Source of the DNA: an uncultured Planctomycetaceae bacterium
GTDB lineage: Bacteria > Planctomycetota > Planctomycetia > Pirellulales > Lacipirellulaceae
Direction: 5' to 3'
Assembly (NCBI GenBank): GCA_937860165.1
Contig: CALMBE010000293.1
Coordinates: 1 to 5,521, forward strand
DNA length: 5,521 nt
Position numbers and translations under genes: made by a program. This document shows, piece after piece, positions 1-5,465 of this stretch. The first letter of the stretch is position 1; every line of letters begins with the position of its first letter. The notes under the pieces are model-generated. The model made no database searches. It saw nothing but the letters and a program-made list of their open reading frames with translations, and had not been told where the DNA came from.

Positions 1-41
1 CCGTTCGTCACAGGGGTCTTGTCCGTGTTGCGTCAGAAGTT

Positions 42-46
42 GGAGG
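42..46 (+). promoter_or_regulatory. Shine-Dalgarno GGAGG deciding the lipoprotein start
   Basis: GGAGG is followed by an 8-base spacer and then ATG at 55. It supports this ATG over the in-frame TTG (19, 28) and GTG (25) codons, which have no comparable purine-rich site at proper spacing. Confidence 0.75.
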
Positions 47-54
47 TTCTTCCC

Positions 55-1110
55 ATGCCCCGCGAATTATTTGTTGTCATCGCATATCTTGTTATGTTTT
101 TTGGTTGTAACCCTTCCCAAGATTCGGATTCTCTTCCAGCCCGTGCAGATCCTGCATTGGTCGAGGCTCCTGTTGCGGTGCCCGGTGCCGTGGCAATACC
201 GGAAGAGCCCATCTCTCTCAACGAAGCATTAAAGATCGCCGATCTCTCTGCACTTTCTCCACCCTCGGACGCTTTTCGAAAAGAAACAGAGCCCTTCTCG
301 TTCAGTTACTCAAAGTCGGTCACGACAGAGCAGGCACTGGAAGAGGCGACTGTGGACCTGAAGACCCAACTTGTCAAAGTGGGCTGGCAACTCTCGGCTG
401 ATCCTGCTCCACAATCATACCAGTCTGGCGCAGTCATGTTTTTTCAGAAGCAAGAGTTATGGATTCTTGCCTCCCTCGGTAAAAGCAATGGTTTTCCCAG
501 TGGCGAAGAACTCAATGTCTTGGCGACGGTGACAGGCAATGTTGATCCTCGGACACTACCTCGGCCCGAAACGCGAGAACTCCAATCTGCGGAGCCGAGT
601 AGCATCGTCTACGTCACTCCGCTCGAACTCTTGGAAGTGCGGAAATTCTATCGCACGAGACTCGATGAACTGGGGTGGCTCGAAATTAAGTTTCAGCCCA
701 TTGAGGGAATCGAGATTCCCATGGAAATCAAAGAGCGGGAACAAAACTTCATTCAAAACGGCGTGATGCTTGACCTCTATTTGGAACGACTCGAAGAAGG
801 AACTCGTGTCATCGTCCGACCGGTAATGCTCACGATTGATCTTCCGATTCCTCTCGATGCCGACGATCTGGAATTAGGCGACGATCCACCGTACTTATTC
901 TGTACGACACATCAAAAAATGGAAACACTTCGTTCTTTTTTTACCACCGAAATGGAACGACGCGGCTGGAAAGTAACAGAGCAAGCTATTGAACCTGCAG
1001 AAAAAATTGATTCTGCGCTAAGTTTTCAAGCCGAAGGGCGAGAGCCGCTGCGCTGTGGCTTTCTTCAAAGCGGCAAGCTGGTGTTTCTGCAGCTCAAACT
1101 GGATCGCTAG
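55..1110 (+). CDS. Predicted lipoprotein with three tandem ~97-residue modules, function unknown
   Basis: A 351-residue protein of unknown function, probably exported and lipid-anchored. The N-terminus MPRE is followed by a hydrophobic stretch (residues 5-17) ending in FFGC, so Cys18 would be the lipidated residue; the box is weak because -3 and -2 are both Phe. A Pro/Ala-rich, low-complexity linker (about 19-60) follows. The rest is three related modules, about residues 83-170, 184-267 and 280-351. Each has a short strand, a Thr, an amphipathic helix ending in Gly-Trp (110-111, 207-208, 304-305), a variable linker and one or two beta strands; the third lacks the last strand. I chose ATG 55 because GGAGG lies 8 bases upstream and it gives a signal peptide directly. 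The frame is open to the window's left edge, so a TTG/GTG start at 19-28 or further upstream is possible but would bury the signal peptide. It converges on the GNAT gene. Confidence 0.8.
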   Translation: MPRELFVVIAYLVMFFGCNPSQDSDSLPARADPALVEAPVAVPGAVAIPEEPISLNEALKIADLSALSPPSDAFRKETEPFSFSYSKSVTTEQALEEATVDLKTQLVKVGWQLSADPAPQSYQSGAVMFFQKQELWILASLGKSNGFPSGEELNVLATVTGNVDPRTLPRPETRELQSAEPSSIVYVTPLELLEVRKFYRTRLDELGWLEIKFQPIEGIEIPMEIKEREQNFIQNGVMLDLYLERLEEGTRVIVRPVMLTIDLPIPLDADDLELGDDPPYLFCTTHQKMETLRSFFTTEMERRGWKVTEQAIEPAEKIDSALSFQAEGREPLRCGFLQSGKLVFLQLKLDR

Positions 1111-1117
1111 GCATATG

Positions 1118-1155
1118 AAAAAACACCTAGTGACAATGTCACTTATTGGTTTTTT
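1118..1155. terminator. Imperfect hairpin with A6 and T6 flanks, likely bidirectional terminator
   Basis: AGTGAC (1129-1134), loop AAT, GTCACT (1138-1143) form a 6-bp core stem. Further out, CC (1126-1127) can pair with GG (1148-1149), and the A-run at 1118-1123 faces the T-run at 1150-1155, with small bulges in between. It lies 8 bases after the plus-strand lipoprotein stop and about 40 bases beyond the minus-strand GNAT stop. A T-run leaves the stem on both strands, as expected for a shared terminator between convergent genes. The stem is AT-rich and imperfect, so strength is uncertain. Confidence 0.6.
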
Positions 1156-1196
1156 ACGTGCGCTGGTTTCAAGTCGGCTTTTCAGTACGTATTGCT

Positions 1197-2195
1197 TCAC
1201 ACCGCCGCCGTGAGTGCGGGCAGCGAGGCTCCGTTCTGACCGGTGGAGTTCTTGCGAAAAACATGGCCATGGTCGACTTCAACGAAACCAATGCTTCGAT
1301 AAAATTCCAGTGCCGGCTCATTGGTGATCATGGTCTGCACCTCGACCGTGGATACACCGCGACGGCGCAACAATCGAATGGCCTCGCTCACAAGGAAAGT
1401 GGCACACCCTTGCCGTCGCCACTCGGGATCGACCTCAAGTTCAAACAACCCCGCCGTACAGATGCCCCAGCAAGCGGACAGGGGTTGCACATCCCAGAAT
1501 GAAGCCGTTGCGATCACGCGGTCCGAGGTTTTGTCGATCAGCCGAAAGCGATCGCGTTGCTGGGAACCCCAAACACAAGCTTCCCACCAGTTGGAACTGA
1601 TCGGATCGACGGTTTCTTCAAACCGAGTCATTCGGCTCAATTGCCGCACCTTGCGCGTTACTGGGGGGTGAAACCGAACTAAATCGGATTGCAGAATGGC
1701 AACCTGCGCGCTTTGGACATAACCGCGCCTGAGGCAGGCACTCCGCAAGAGTTGGTTAGACTGCAACACTCCCGGGATCTCGCTACCACCGTACAAGCCG
1801 AGATAAAAAGAATTCAGCGGCTTAATACCACCTGCATAAATAACCGTGGCACCCGAGGATCGCAAGTATTCTTCACTTGCTCCCAGCAATGCATCCACCA
1901 GGGCTTCGTCATCGTATCCGGCTCGAAGCATGAGCAGGTGCGTGGTTCCCATGCTCTTGTCGATGGCGGTGCCGGTTTCGTTGGGACCGAACCCGGCGTG
2001 AACAAAGCCCAGTAGCTTGCCGTCCAAAGTGGCTACAATCAATCCGTTGCGATCAAAATGGGCCTTGGAGAACACGGCGAACTCTAGCATCGGCGCCGAG
2101 ATAGGTTGTAGAATGCCGCGCTGGGGCGGCTGGCTACGCCAGATTTCCGCGAGTTGGGGGGGATCCGTATTGCGAAACGGCCGAAGTTCGTACAC
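1197..2195 (-). CDS. Tandem GNAT-family N-acetyltransferase (332 aa)
   Basis: A cytosolic protein of two GNAT-like halves; acetyl transfer from acetyl-CoA is the expected chemistry, substrate unknown. The C-terminal half carries the family signature: motif A, strand LEVDP then RRQGCA (about 253-265), matching the R/Q-x-x-G-x-G/A pyrophosphate loop, and motif B, NEPALEFYRSIGF (292-304). The N-terminal half (about 1-165) keeps the fold pattern (GLIVATLDGKLLGFVHAGF at 51-69, then a helix and a CLRRGY ending at 154-159), but the place of the acetyl-CoA loop reads RAGYDDEALVDAL (91-103) without that motif, so this half is probably non-catalytic. Double-GNAT proteins of this kind include mycothiol synthase, but nothing here points to that substrate. 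Start is GTG 2195; the N-terminus YELRPFRNTDPP suits a GNAT beginning, although the Shine-Dalgarno is poor. A candidate promoter is at 2276-2305. The C-terminal ~15 residues are a polar tail. Confidence 0.88.
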   Translation of the reverse strand: MYELRPFRNTDPPQLAEIWRSQPPQRGILQPISAPMLEFAVFSKAHFDRNGLIVATLDGKLLGFVHAGFGPNETGTAIDKSMGTTHLLMLRAGYDDEALVDALLGASEEYLRSSGATVIYAGGIKPLNSFYLGLYGGSEIPGVLQSNQLLRSACLRRGYVQSAQVAILQSDLVRFHPPVTRKVRQLSRMTRFEETVDPISSNWWEACVWGSQQRDRFRLIDKTSDRVIATASFWDVQPLSACWGICTAGLFELEVDPEWRRQGCATFLVSEAIRLLRRRGVSTVEVQTMITNEPALEFYRSIGFVEVDHGHVFRKNSTGQNGASLPALTAAV

Positions 2196-2275
2196 AGCGT
2201 TGTTGCCAGGTGGGCGTGTGGCGGGTAGGTGGGGGGAAACCTGGGGTTGGTTTCAGACTGTTCGTCAGCTTACAA

Positions 2276-2305
2276 ATTATGCCATATCACTCCGATTGAA
2301 AGCAA
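2276..2305 (-). promoter_or_regulatory. Candidate sigma-70 type promoter for the GNAT gene
   Basis: On the minus strand TTGCTT (2305-2300) is followed by an 18-base spacer and CATAAT (2281-2276). The -10 matches 5 of 6 bases of TATAAT and is preceded by TGG, fitting the extended -10 pattern TGn. The -35 matches only 3 of 6. It would give a leader of roughly 75 bases before GTG 2195. Prediction from motif only. Confidence 0.4.
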
Positions 2306-2314
2306 GTCGAGAAC

Positions 2315-2322
2315 AACGAATC
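2315..2322. repeat. Direct repeat AACGAATC, left copy (putative target-site duplication)
   Basis: Identical to 2469-2476 and directly abutting the left end of the inverted-repeat element. Including the neighbouring C and G the match is CAACGAATCG (2314-2323 and 2468-2477). An 8-base match exactly at both borders is expected by chance about once in 65,000 for equal base use. Confidence 0.75.
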
Positions 2323-2358
2323 GCAGGGCCGATCACTTTTTCACTTTGGGGTGCCATG
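2323..2358. repeat. Left terminal inverted repeat of the miniature element
   Basis: Pairs with 2431-2468. Shared blocks in order are GCAGGGCC, AT, ACTTTTTCAC, TGG and GGTGCCATG; two single-base differences lie in the outer third and a short indel region near TTTGG versus AATGGAG. Its inner CATG is shared with the first internal hairpin. Confidence 0.8.
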
Positions 2359-2386
2359 CTCACGCTGGTACCCCGGCGTGGGCATG
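2355..2386. repeat. Internal hairpin 1 of the miniature element
   Basis: Arms CATGCTCACGC (2355-2365) and GCGTGGGCATG (2376-2386) pair at 10 of 11 positions, the exception being a T opposite G. The loop TGGTACCCCG could close further through GG and CC. Confidence 0.75.
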
Positions 2387-2402
2387 TGAATAGTCGAGAA
2401 AA

Positions 2403-2434
2403 CATGGCCACAGCGGAGTACCGCCGTGGCCATG
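2403..2434. repeat. Internal hairpin 2 of the miniature element
   Basis: CATGGCCAC (2403-2411) pairs perfectly with GTGGCCATG (2426-2434); after one A/C mismatch GCGG (2413-2416) pairs with CCGC (2421-2424) around the loop AGTA. The general design, CATG-x-x-CAC at the outside and a GC-rich tip, matches hairpin 1. Confidence 0.8.
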
Positions 2435-2468
2435 GCACCCTCCATTGTGAAAAAGTCATTGGCCCTGC
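2431..2468. repeat. Right terminal inverted repeat of the miniature element
   Basis: Reverse complement partner of 2323-2358, two bases longer because of the indel region. Its inner CATG is shared with the right arm of the second internal hairpin. Confidence 0.8.
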
Positions 2469-2476
2469 AACGAATC
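2469..2476. repeat. Direct repeat AACGAATC, right copy (putative target-site duplication)
   Basis: Partner of 2315-2322, immediately after the right terminal inverted repeat. Removing 2323-2476 would restore an uninterrupted site reading AACGAATCGGGACTC. Confidence 0.75.
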
Positions 2477-2591
2477 GGGACTCAATTGCGGTTTTCAGTG
2501 CCATATTCACTTTGGCCGAAGTACGACCCTACGATTTCCGCACCTCGGCAAACTTCGGGCAATTCTCTCGATCCAATACTCGGGGCACTGC

Positions 2592-3533
2592 TCATGCGGC
2601 CTGTTGTTTTAGGCGATTTCGACGCAGAGTTTGACGGTCGGTCGGTTCCCCCTTCCAGCGGCGGTGTACCCACCAATACTGGTCTGGTACCGACCGAACC
2701 ATGCTTTCCAGGTTCTTGGTATACCACTCGGTAAACAAGGGGACGGTTCCCAGGGCAAAAGCTTGGTCAGCGGGATCGACGATCTCAGGGATCGCCATGC
2801 GAATAGTCAAGGGTTTATCACCCCGGAGGGTGGCTCCCACGGCAGTGGGGGCCTGCGAACCCAAGGAAAAAACTGCCACCGCCTTGTGTGTGGAAGCTGG
2901 TTTTCCGAAGAAATTCACCCAGCAGCCCCCTGCCCCTGCGTGCTGATCCCCCAAAAGAATCAGAGTTCCACCGCGATCCAGCAACTCGGCAATTTCAGGA
3001 CCGCTGCCTTGCTTGGGCAGCATGAACTGCCCCGTACGTCCACGGAACTGGTTCACAAAGTGGTCGAGATAAACATTGTCGAGCGGCCGTGCAATCGTAT
3101 GCGTGGGAAACCCATGGAGGGCCAACATGTAGCCCCCCAGTTCAAAATTCCCCAAGTGGCCCGAGATGACCACCAACGGTCGTTTGTCGATCAATCGACC
3201 GACGATCTCGGGCATGCGGGCAATTGTCGTATATTGCCGCCAGTTTGTGCGACGCAATTTGCGCGGTGCGTGGGCTATCTCGGCAACCATCAGAAATAAG
3301 TGCCGCCACATTGCCAAGGCAATCCCATCGCGCTCGACCTGACTTTTTTCTGGGAAAGCGATTCGCAGGTTTTCTTCCACCGTCGAGCGTCGCAATCGCA
3401 GCACATGCCAGGAAAACCAGCCGAGACTTGCAGAAAGCGACTTCAAGGCACCCAAAGGCAACGCCTGAACGAAACATACCAAAATCCGCACTGCCAGATA
3501 TGCGGTGTAGTCAATGATCTGCTTGCGAACCAC
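2592..3533 (-). CDS. LpxL/HtrB-family lysophospholipid (lipid A) acyltransferase
   Basis: A 313-residue inner-membrane-associated acyltransferase of the family that adds secondary acyl chains to lipid A precursors. Numbered from GTG 3533: an N-terminal hydrophobic segment (about 10-29), RRSTVEENLRIAFPE (about 48-62, the usual 'ENLR-AFPE' block), the catalytic H-x4-E motif in SGHLGNFE with His126 and Glu131, GDQHAGAGG and NFFGKPA (about 195-213, counterpart of the DQ...FFG-PA block) and the C-terminal DQYWWVHRRWK (284-294). Length agrees with the family (about 300). I prefer GTG 3533 because AAGGAAGGAG ends 6 bases before it; the in-frame ATG at 3641 lies inside a palindrome and ATG 3566 has a worse site. 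LpxL-type proteins also act on other lipids, so the lipid A substrate is inferred; a planctomycete with an LPS-bearing outer membrane would be consistent. It may be cotranscribed with the oxidoreductase upstream, 129 bases away. Confidence 0.9.
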   Translation of the reverse strand: MVRKQIIDYTAYLAVRILVCFVQALPLGALKSLSASLGWFSWHVLRLRRSTVEENLRIAFPEKSQVERDGIALAMWRHLFLMVAEIAHAPRKLRRTNWRQYTTIARMPEIVGRLIDKRPLVVISGHLGNFELGGYMLALHGFPTHTIARPLDNVYLDHFVNQFRGRTGQFMLPKQGSGPEIAELLDRGGTLILLGDQHAGAGGCWVNFFGKPASTHKAVAVFSLGSQAPTAVGATLRGDKPLTIRMAIPEIVDPADQAFALGTVPLFTEWYTKNLESMVRSVPDQYWWVHRRWKGEPTDRQTLRRNRLKQQAA

Positions 3534-3539
3534 CTGCGG

Positions 3540-3549
3540 CTCCTTCCTT
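3540..3549 (-). promoter_or_regulatory. Strong Shine-Dalgarno AAGGAAGGAG for the acyltransferase
   Basis: On the minus strand AAGGAAGGAG is followed by CCGCAG and GTG (3533-3531). The 6-base spacing is near ideal and moves the start 36 codons downstream of the longest open frame. Confidence 0.7.
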
Positions 3550-3614
3550 GGAATCCCGGCGAGCATTGTCCCCGAAATGGCCTCCCGCCGGAAAGAGCGA
3601 TATTTCCCCACAAT

Positions 3615-3661
3615 GCCGCGACCGCTGGTCGCGCAAGCCATGCGCGACCAGCGGTCGCGGC
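3615..3661. repeat. Perfect 21-bp palindrome with 5-base loop, possible terminator
   Basis: The arms 3615-3635 and 3641-3661 are exactly complementary around the loop AGCCA. Each arm contains a smaller palindrome, CGCGACC, three bases, GGTCGCG, so the element can fold as one long stem or as two short stems in a row. It starts one base after the oxidoreductase stop codon on the minus strand, the place expected for a terminator or mRNA 3'-end stabiliser, but no T-run follows on that strand. It resembles a dispersed intergenic palindrome more than a classic rho-independent terminator. Confidence 0.8.
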
Positions 3662-3662
3662 T

Positions 3663-4712
3663 TTATGGTTGCGGTAGTTTTACCCCCTTACCGGTCTTTG
3701 CCGATTTATAGATCGCGAGAATAATTTCCACCGAACGGCGGCCTGCATGGCCATCGATCGCCGGCGTGCTACCACGGCGAATCGCATCGACAAAATCTTG
3801 AAATTGCCGGGCATGGCCGTGATGACCGATGGCCGCGGGGTCGGCAGCCCCTCCGGCGGTGCTTTTCTTGGCCTGCATCCGCCGCAAGATCGCGGCATCG
3901 CTCCGATTCTTTTTGGCAAAGTCCCAAGCCTTGATGTCCTCCTCTTCGAGGATTGCCGAGCCCTCGGTGCCATGGAGTTCGATCCGTTTGAGATAGCCCG
4001 GATGCACGGCAGTGCTGGCCTCGATCACTCCCAAGGCACCATTGGCAAACCGCAATGCAGCCACGGCGACGTCTTCCACTTCGATCCGTTCGTGAGCCAG
4101 TGTTGCCGTCAAAGCCTGCACTTCAGCCACGGGCCCCATGATCCAATTCAACAAATCCACGGTGTGAATCGCCTGATTCATGAGGGCACCTCCGCCGTCG
4201 ATGCTCCAGGTTCCCCGCCAAGCTCCGCTATCGTAATAGGCCTGCGATCGCCACCACTTCACATAGGCATCGCCGAGGGTCAAGCGGCCAAACCTCCCTT
4301 GATCGACGGCATGCTTGAGTGTTATCGACGATTCATGAAAACGCGATTGATAAATCGTCGCGAGCTTCACCCCGTACTTGTCGCAGGCGTTGATGATTTG
4401 ATCGCACCTTTTGAGGGTGATCTCGAGCGGCTTCTCAATGATAACATGCCTACCAGCCTTGGCCGCCGCAATGGCTGGTTCCAAGTGGGCTCCACTGGGA
4501 GTGGCAATCGCCACGGCCTCGACGCGGTCATCTTTGAGCAGTGAGTCCAAGGAATCGAACGCTGCGCATCCGTGTTCGATGGCAAACGCTTGGGACTTGG
4601 CTGCTGTTCGATTGTAACAAGCGACCAGCTTAGCCCCCCGCACGTCGGCAATCGCCCGGGCGTGAAACCGGCTAATCATTCCCGTACCAATAATCGCAAA
4701 ACCTAGTGCCAT
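3663..4712 (-). CDS. Gfo/Idh/MocA-family NAD(P)-dependent oxidoreductase
   Basis: A 349-residue predicted cytosolic dehydrogenase acting on a sugar, sugar acid or inositol-type substrate; the exact substrate is not readable. Numbered from ATG 4712: Rossmann dinucleotide loop AIIGTGMIS (about 6-14), the ATPSGAH cofactor strand (about 70-76), the catalytic-lysine motif EKPLE (93-97, Lys94), then the alpha/beta C-terminal domain with DGGGALMNQAIHTVDLLNW (172-190), whose His183 is the conserved family histidine. The family average is about 330-390 residues. A TTG at 4715 directly precedes the ATG; GAGG (4727-4724) is 11 bases from ATG and 8 from TTG, so either may be used, and I prefer ATG. The gene is divergent from trmL and has its own TATAAT box at 4820-4815. 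No sugar-pathway neighbours lie in the window, so context does not narrow the function. Confidence 0.9.
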   Translation of the reverse strand: MALGFAIIGTGMISRFHARAIADVRGAKLVACYNRTAAKSQAFAIEHGCAAFDSLDSLLKDDRVEAVAIATPSGAHLEPAIAAAKAGRHVIIEKPLEITLKRCDQIINACDKYGVKLATIYQSRFHESSITLKHAVDQGRFGRLTLGDAYVKWWRSQAYYDSGAWRGTWSIDGGGALMNQAIHTVDLLNWIMGPVAEVQALTATLAHERIEVEDVAVAALRFANGALGVIEASTAVHPGYLKRIELHGTEGSAILEEEDIKAWDFAKKNRSDAAILRRMQAKKSTAGGAADPAAIGHHGHARQFQDFVDAIRRGSTPAIDGHAGRRSVEIILAIYKSAKTGKGVKLPQP

Positions 4713-4814
4713 CAATGCTCGATCCTCGCTGTATGGGGAAAGTCCCTATCGTAATCTGAACGAAAACAATCGGAAGTGTTAGTCGGTTTCAGCAGGGTGA
4801 GAAATTCGCGATAA

Positions 4815-4820
4815 ATTATA
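4815..4820 (-). promoter_or_regulatory. Candidate -10 box TATAAT for the oxidoreductase gene
   Basis: The minus strand reads TATAAT at 4820-4815, roughly 100 bases before ATG 4712. No good -35 lies at 16-18 bases; the nearest TTG-containing hexamer, TTGCAG (4840-4835), is 14 bases away and matches 3 of 6. The box is perfect but the promoter is only moderately supported. Confidence 0.4.
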
Positions 4821-4868
4821 GAGAGAAGGGTAACCTGCAAGCGGGCCAAAAGGCAGCTTCTCCGAATC

Positions 4869-4891
4869 TTGACACATGAATCGTGTATAAT
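4869..4891 (+). promoter_or_regulatory. Candidate promoter for trmL: TTGACA and TATAAT with 11-base spacing
   Basis: Both hexamers are perfect (TTGACA 4869-4874, TATAAT 4886-4891), but they are only 11 bases apart, too close for a standard sigma-70 pair. The TATAAT box is the more credible element and would give a leader of about 40 bases. At normal spacing the -35 position reads CGAATC, no match, so TTGACA may be coincidental. Confidence 0.45.
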
Positions 4892-4938
4892 CCCCCGCGG
4901 CTCCACAGATCTCGATAAATCACCCGTTTTTACACTTT

Positions 4939-5415
4939 ATGACTGTGTCAACTCAGCCAGTACTCCACATCGTGCTCCGCGAACCGGAGATTCATTACAA
5001 CACCGGCAGTGTGGGCCGAACTTGCGTTGCCGTTGGTGCCAAACTGTGGCTCGTCAGGCCCTTGGGCTTCCGAGTTGATGACTACTACTTGCGGCGAGCC
5101 GGTCTCGACTACTGGGAGCTGTTGCAGTGGGAGGTTGTCGACGATTGGCCCGCTCTGGTGGAACGGCTCCCGACACAGAAACACTGGTATTTCAGCAAGA
5201 AAGCCGAACGTGTTTACACGGAAGTCGCATTCGAGCCGGGGGACGTCCTGGTATTTGGTTCCGAATCCAAAGGACTCCCTTCGGACCTCCTGGAGGAGAA
5301 TCCAAGTCGAACCCTGCGGCTCCCCACCCGTCCCGAAGTTCGCAGCTTAAATCTCTCGAATGTCGCTGCAATAGCCTGCTATGAGGCCCTCCGCCAGTGG
5401 AATTGGCGTGGATAA
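4939..5415 (+). CDS. trmL: tRNA (cytidine(34)-2'-O)-methyltransferase TrmL
   Basis: A 158-residue SPOUT-class methyltransferase that uses S-adenosylmethionine to 2'-O-methylate the wobble nucleotide 34 of leucine tRNAs; E. coli TrmL is of nearly the same length. Visible motifs: LHIVLREPEIHYNTGSVGR (9-27, motif 1 with Asn21-Thr-Gly), PLGFRVDDYYLRRAGLDYWE (41-60), GDVLVFGSESKGLP (101-114, motif 2) and LPTRPEVRSLNLSNVAAIAC (128-147, motif 3, part of the deep trefoil knot that binds SAM). All line up with E. coli TrmL, as I remember it, without gaps at the motifs. ATG 4939 is the only sensible start because the conserved strand begins at residue 9; there is no Shine-Dalgarno upstream. The gene stands alone, divergent from the oxidoreductase. 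No clear terminator follows. Confidence 0.95.
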   Translation: MTVSTQPVLHIVLREPEIHYNTGSVGRTCVAVGAKLWLVRPLGFRVDDYYLRRAGLDYWELLQWEVVDDWPALVERLPTQKHWYFSKKAERVYTEVAFEPGDVLVFGSESKGLPSDLLEENPSRTLRLPTRPEVRSLNLSNVAAIACYEALRQWNWRG

Positions 5416-5465
5416 AGATGTTTTTACTATGCGCCTGTCTATTGGTCTCTCATAAACTGCTAAAT

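Larger units (their letters stand above)
2323..2468. mobile_element. 146-bp miniature inverted-repeat element (MITE-like), no transposase
   Basis: The ends are an imperfect inverted repeat of 36 and 38 bases, both reading inward GCAGGGCC, then AT, ACTTTTTCAC and GGTGCCATG with a few differences. The outer ends abut two identical copies of AACGAATC (2315-2322 and 2469-2476), as left by transposase-mediated insertion. Inside are two further hairpins (2355-2386 and 2403-2434) separated by an AT-richer spacer (2387-2402). Nothing inside is coding, so mobility would need a transposase in trans. Boundaries are uncertain by one base at each end because C and G flanking the direct repeat also match, which would make it 9 or 10 bp. 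Family is not assignable by eye; an 8-10 bp duplication fits several DDE insertion-sequence families. Confidence 0.72.
2196..2591. other. 396-bp gap between the acyltransferase and GNAT genes
   Basis: No credible gene lies here. From the GNAT side: about 80 bases of leader including a G-rich run on the plus strand (2221-2249), a promoter candidate (2276-2305), a miniature inverted-repeat element with flanking direct repeats (2315-2476), and about 115 bases downstream of the acyltransferase stop. That last part has no convincing terminator; the best inverted pair is CCGAAGT (2516-2522) with ACTTCGG (2552-2558), whose loop is long. Open frames crossing this gap read through the palindromes and resemble no protein. 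Confidence 0.7.

Noticed and set aside
19..54. TTG 19 as the lipoprotein start
   Set aside because: It would put 12 residues before the signal peptide and ignores the GGAGG properly spaced from ATG 55.
2355..2434. CRISPR-like or tandem-repeat array
   Set aside because: There are only two hairpins with differing sequence, no regular spacer and no cas genes.
2341..2515. TCACTTTGG at 2341-2349 and again at 2507-2515 as part of a larger repeat
   Set aside because: Only 9 bases match and the flanks differ; it lies outside the element's defined border and is plausible by chance.
2516..2558. CCGAAGT / ACTTCGG inverted pair downstream of the acyltransferase as a terminator
   Set aside because: The 7-bp stem has a 29-base loop and no T-run on the minus strand; too weak to call.
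2017..2634. 205-codon plus-strand open frame across the GNAT start, the gap and the acyltransferase end
   Set aside because: It reads through the miniature element and antisense of two genes, has no family-like segments and no ribosome-binding site.
2631..3299. 222-codon plus-strand open frame opposite the acyltransferase
   Set aside because: Antisense shadow of a gene whose sense frame has the H-x4-E and other family motifs.
3747..4544. 265-codon plus-strand open frame opposite the oxidoreductase
   Set aside because: It is antisense to a clear Gfo/Idh/MocA gene; the translation is Cys/His/Arg-rich and shows no domain.
4712..4906. 64-codon minus-strand open frame in the divergent intergenic region
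   Set aside because: It overlaps both promoter candidates and the oxidoreductase start, with no ribosome-binding site or recognisable sequence.
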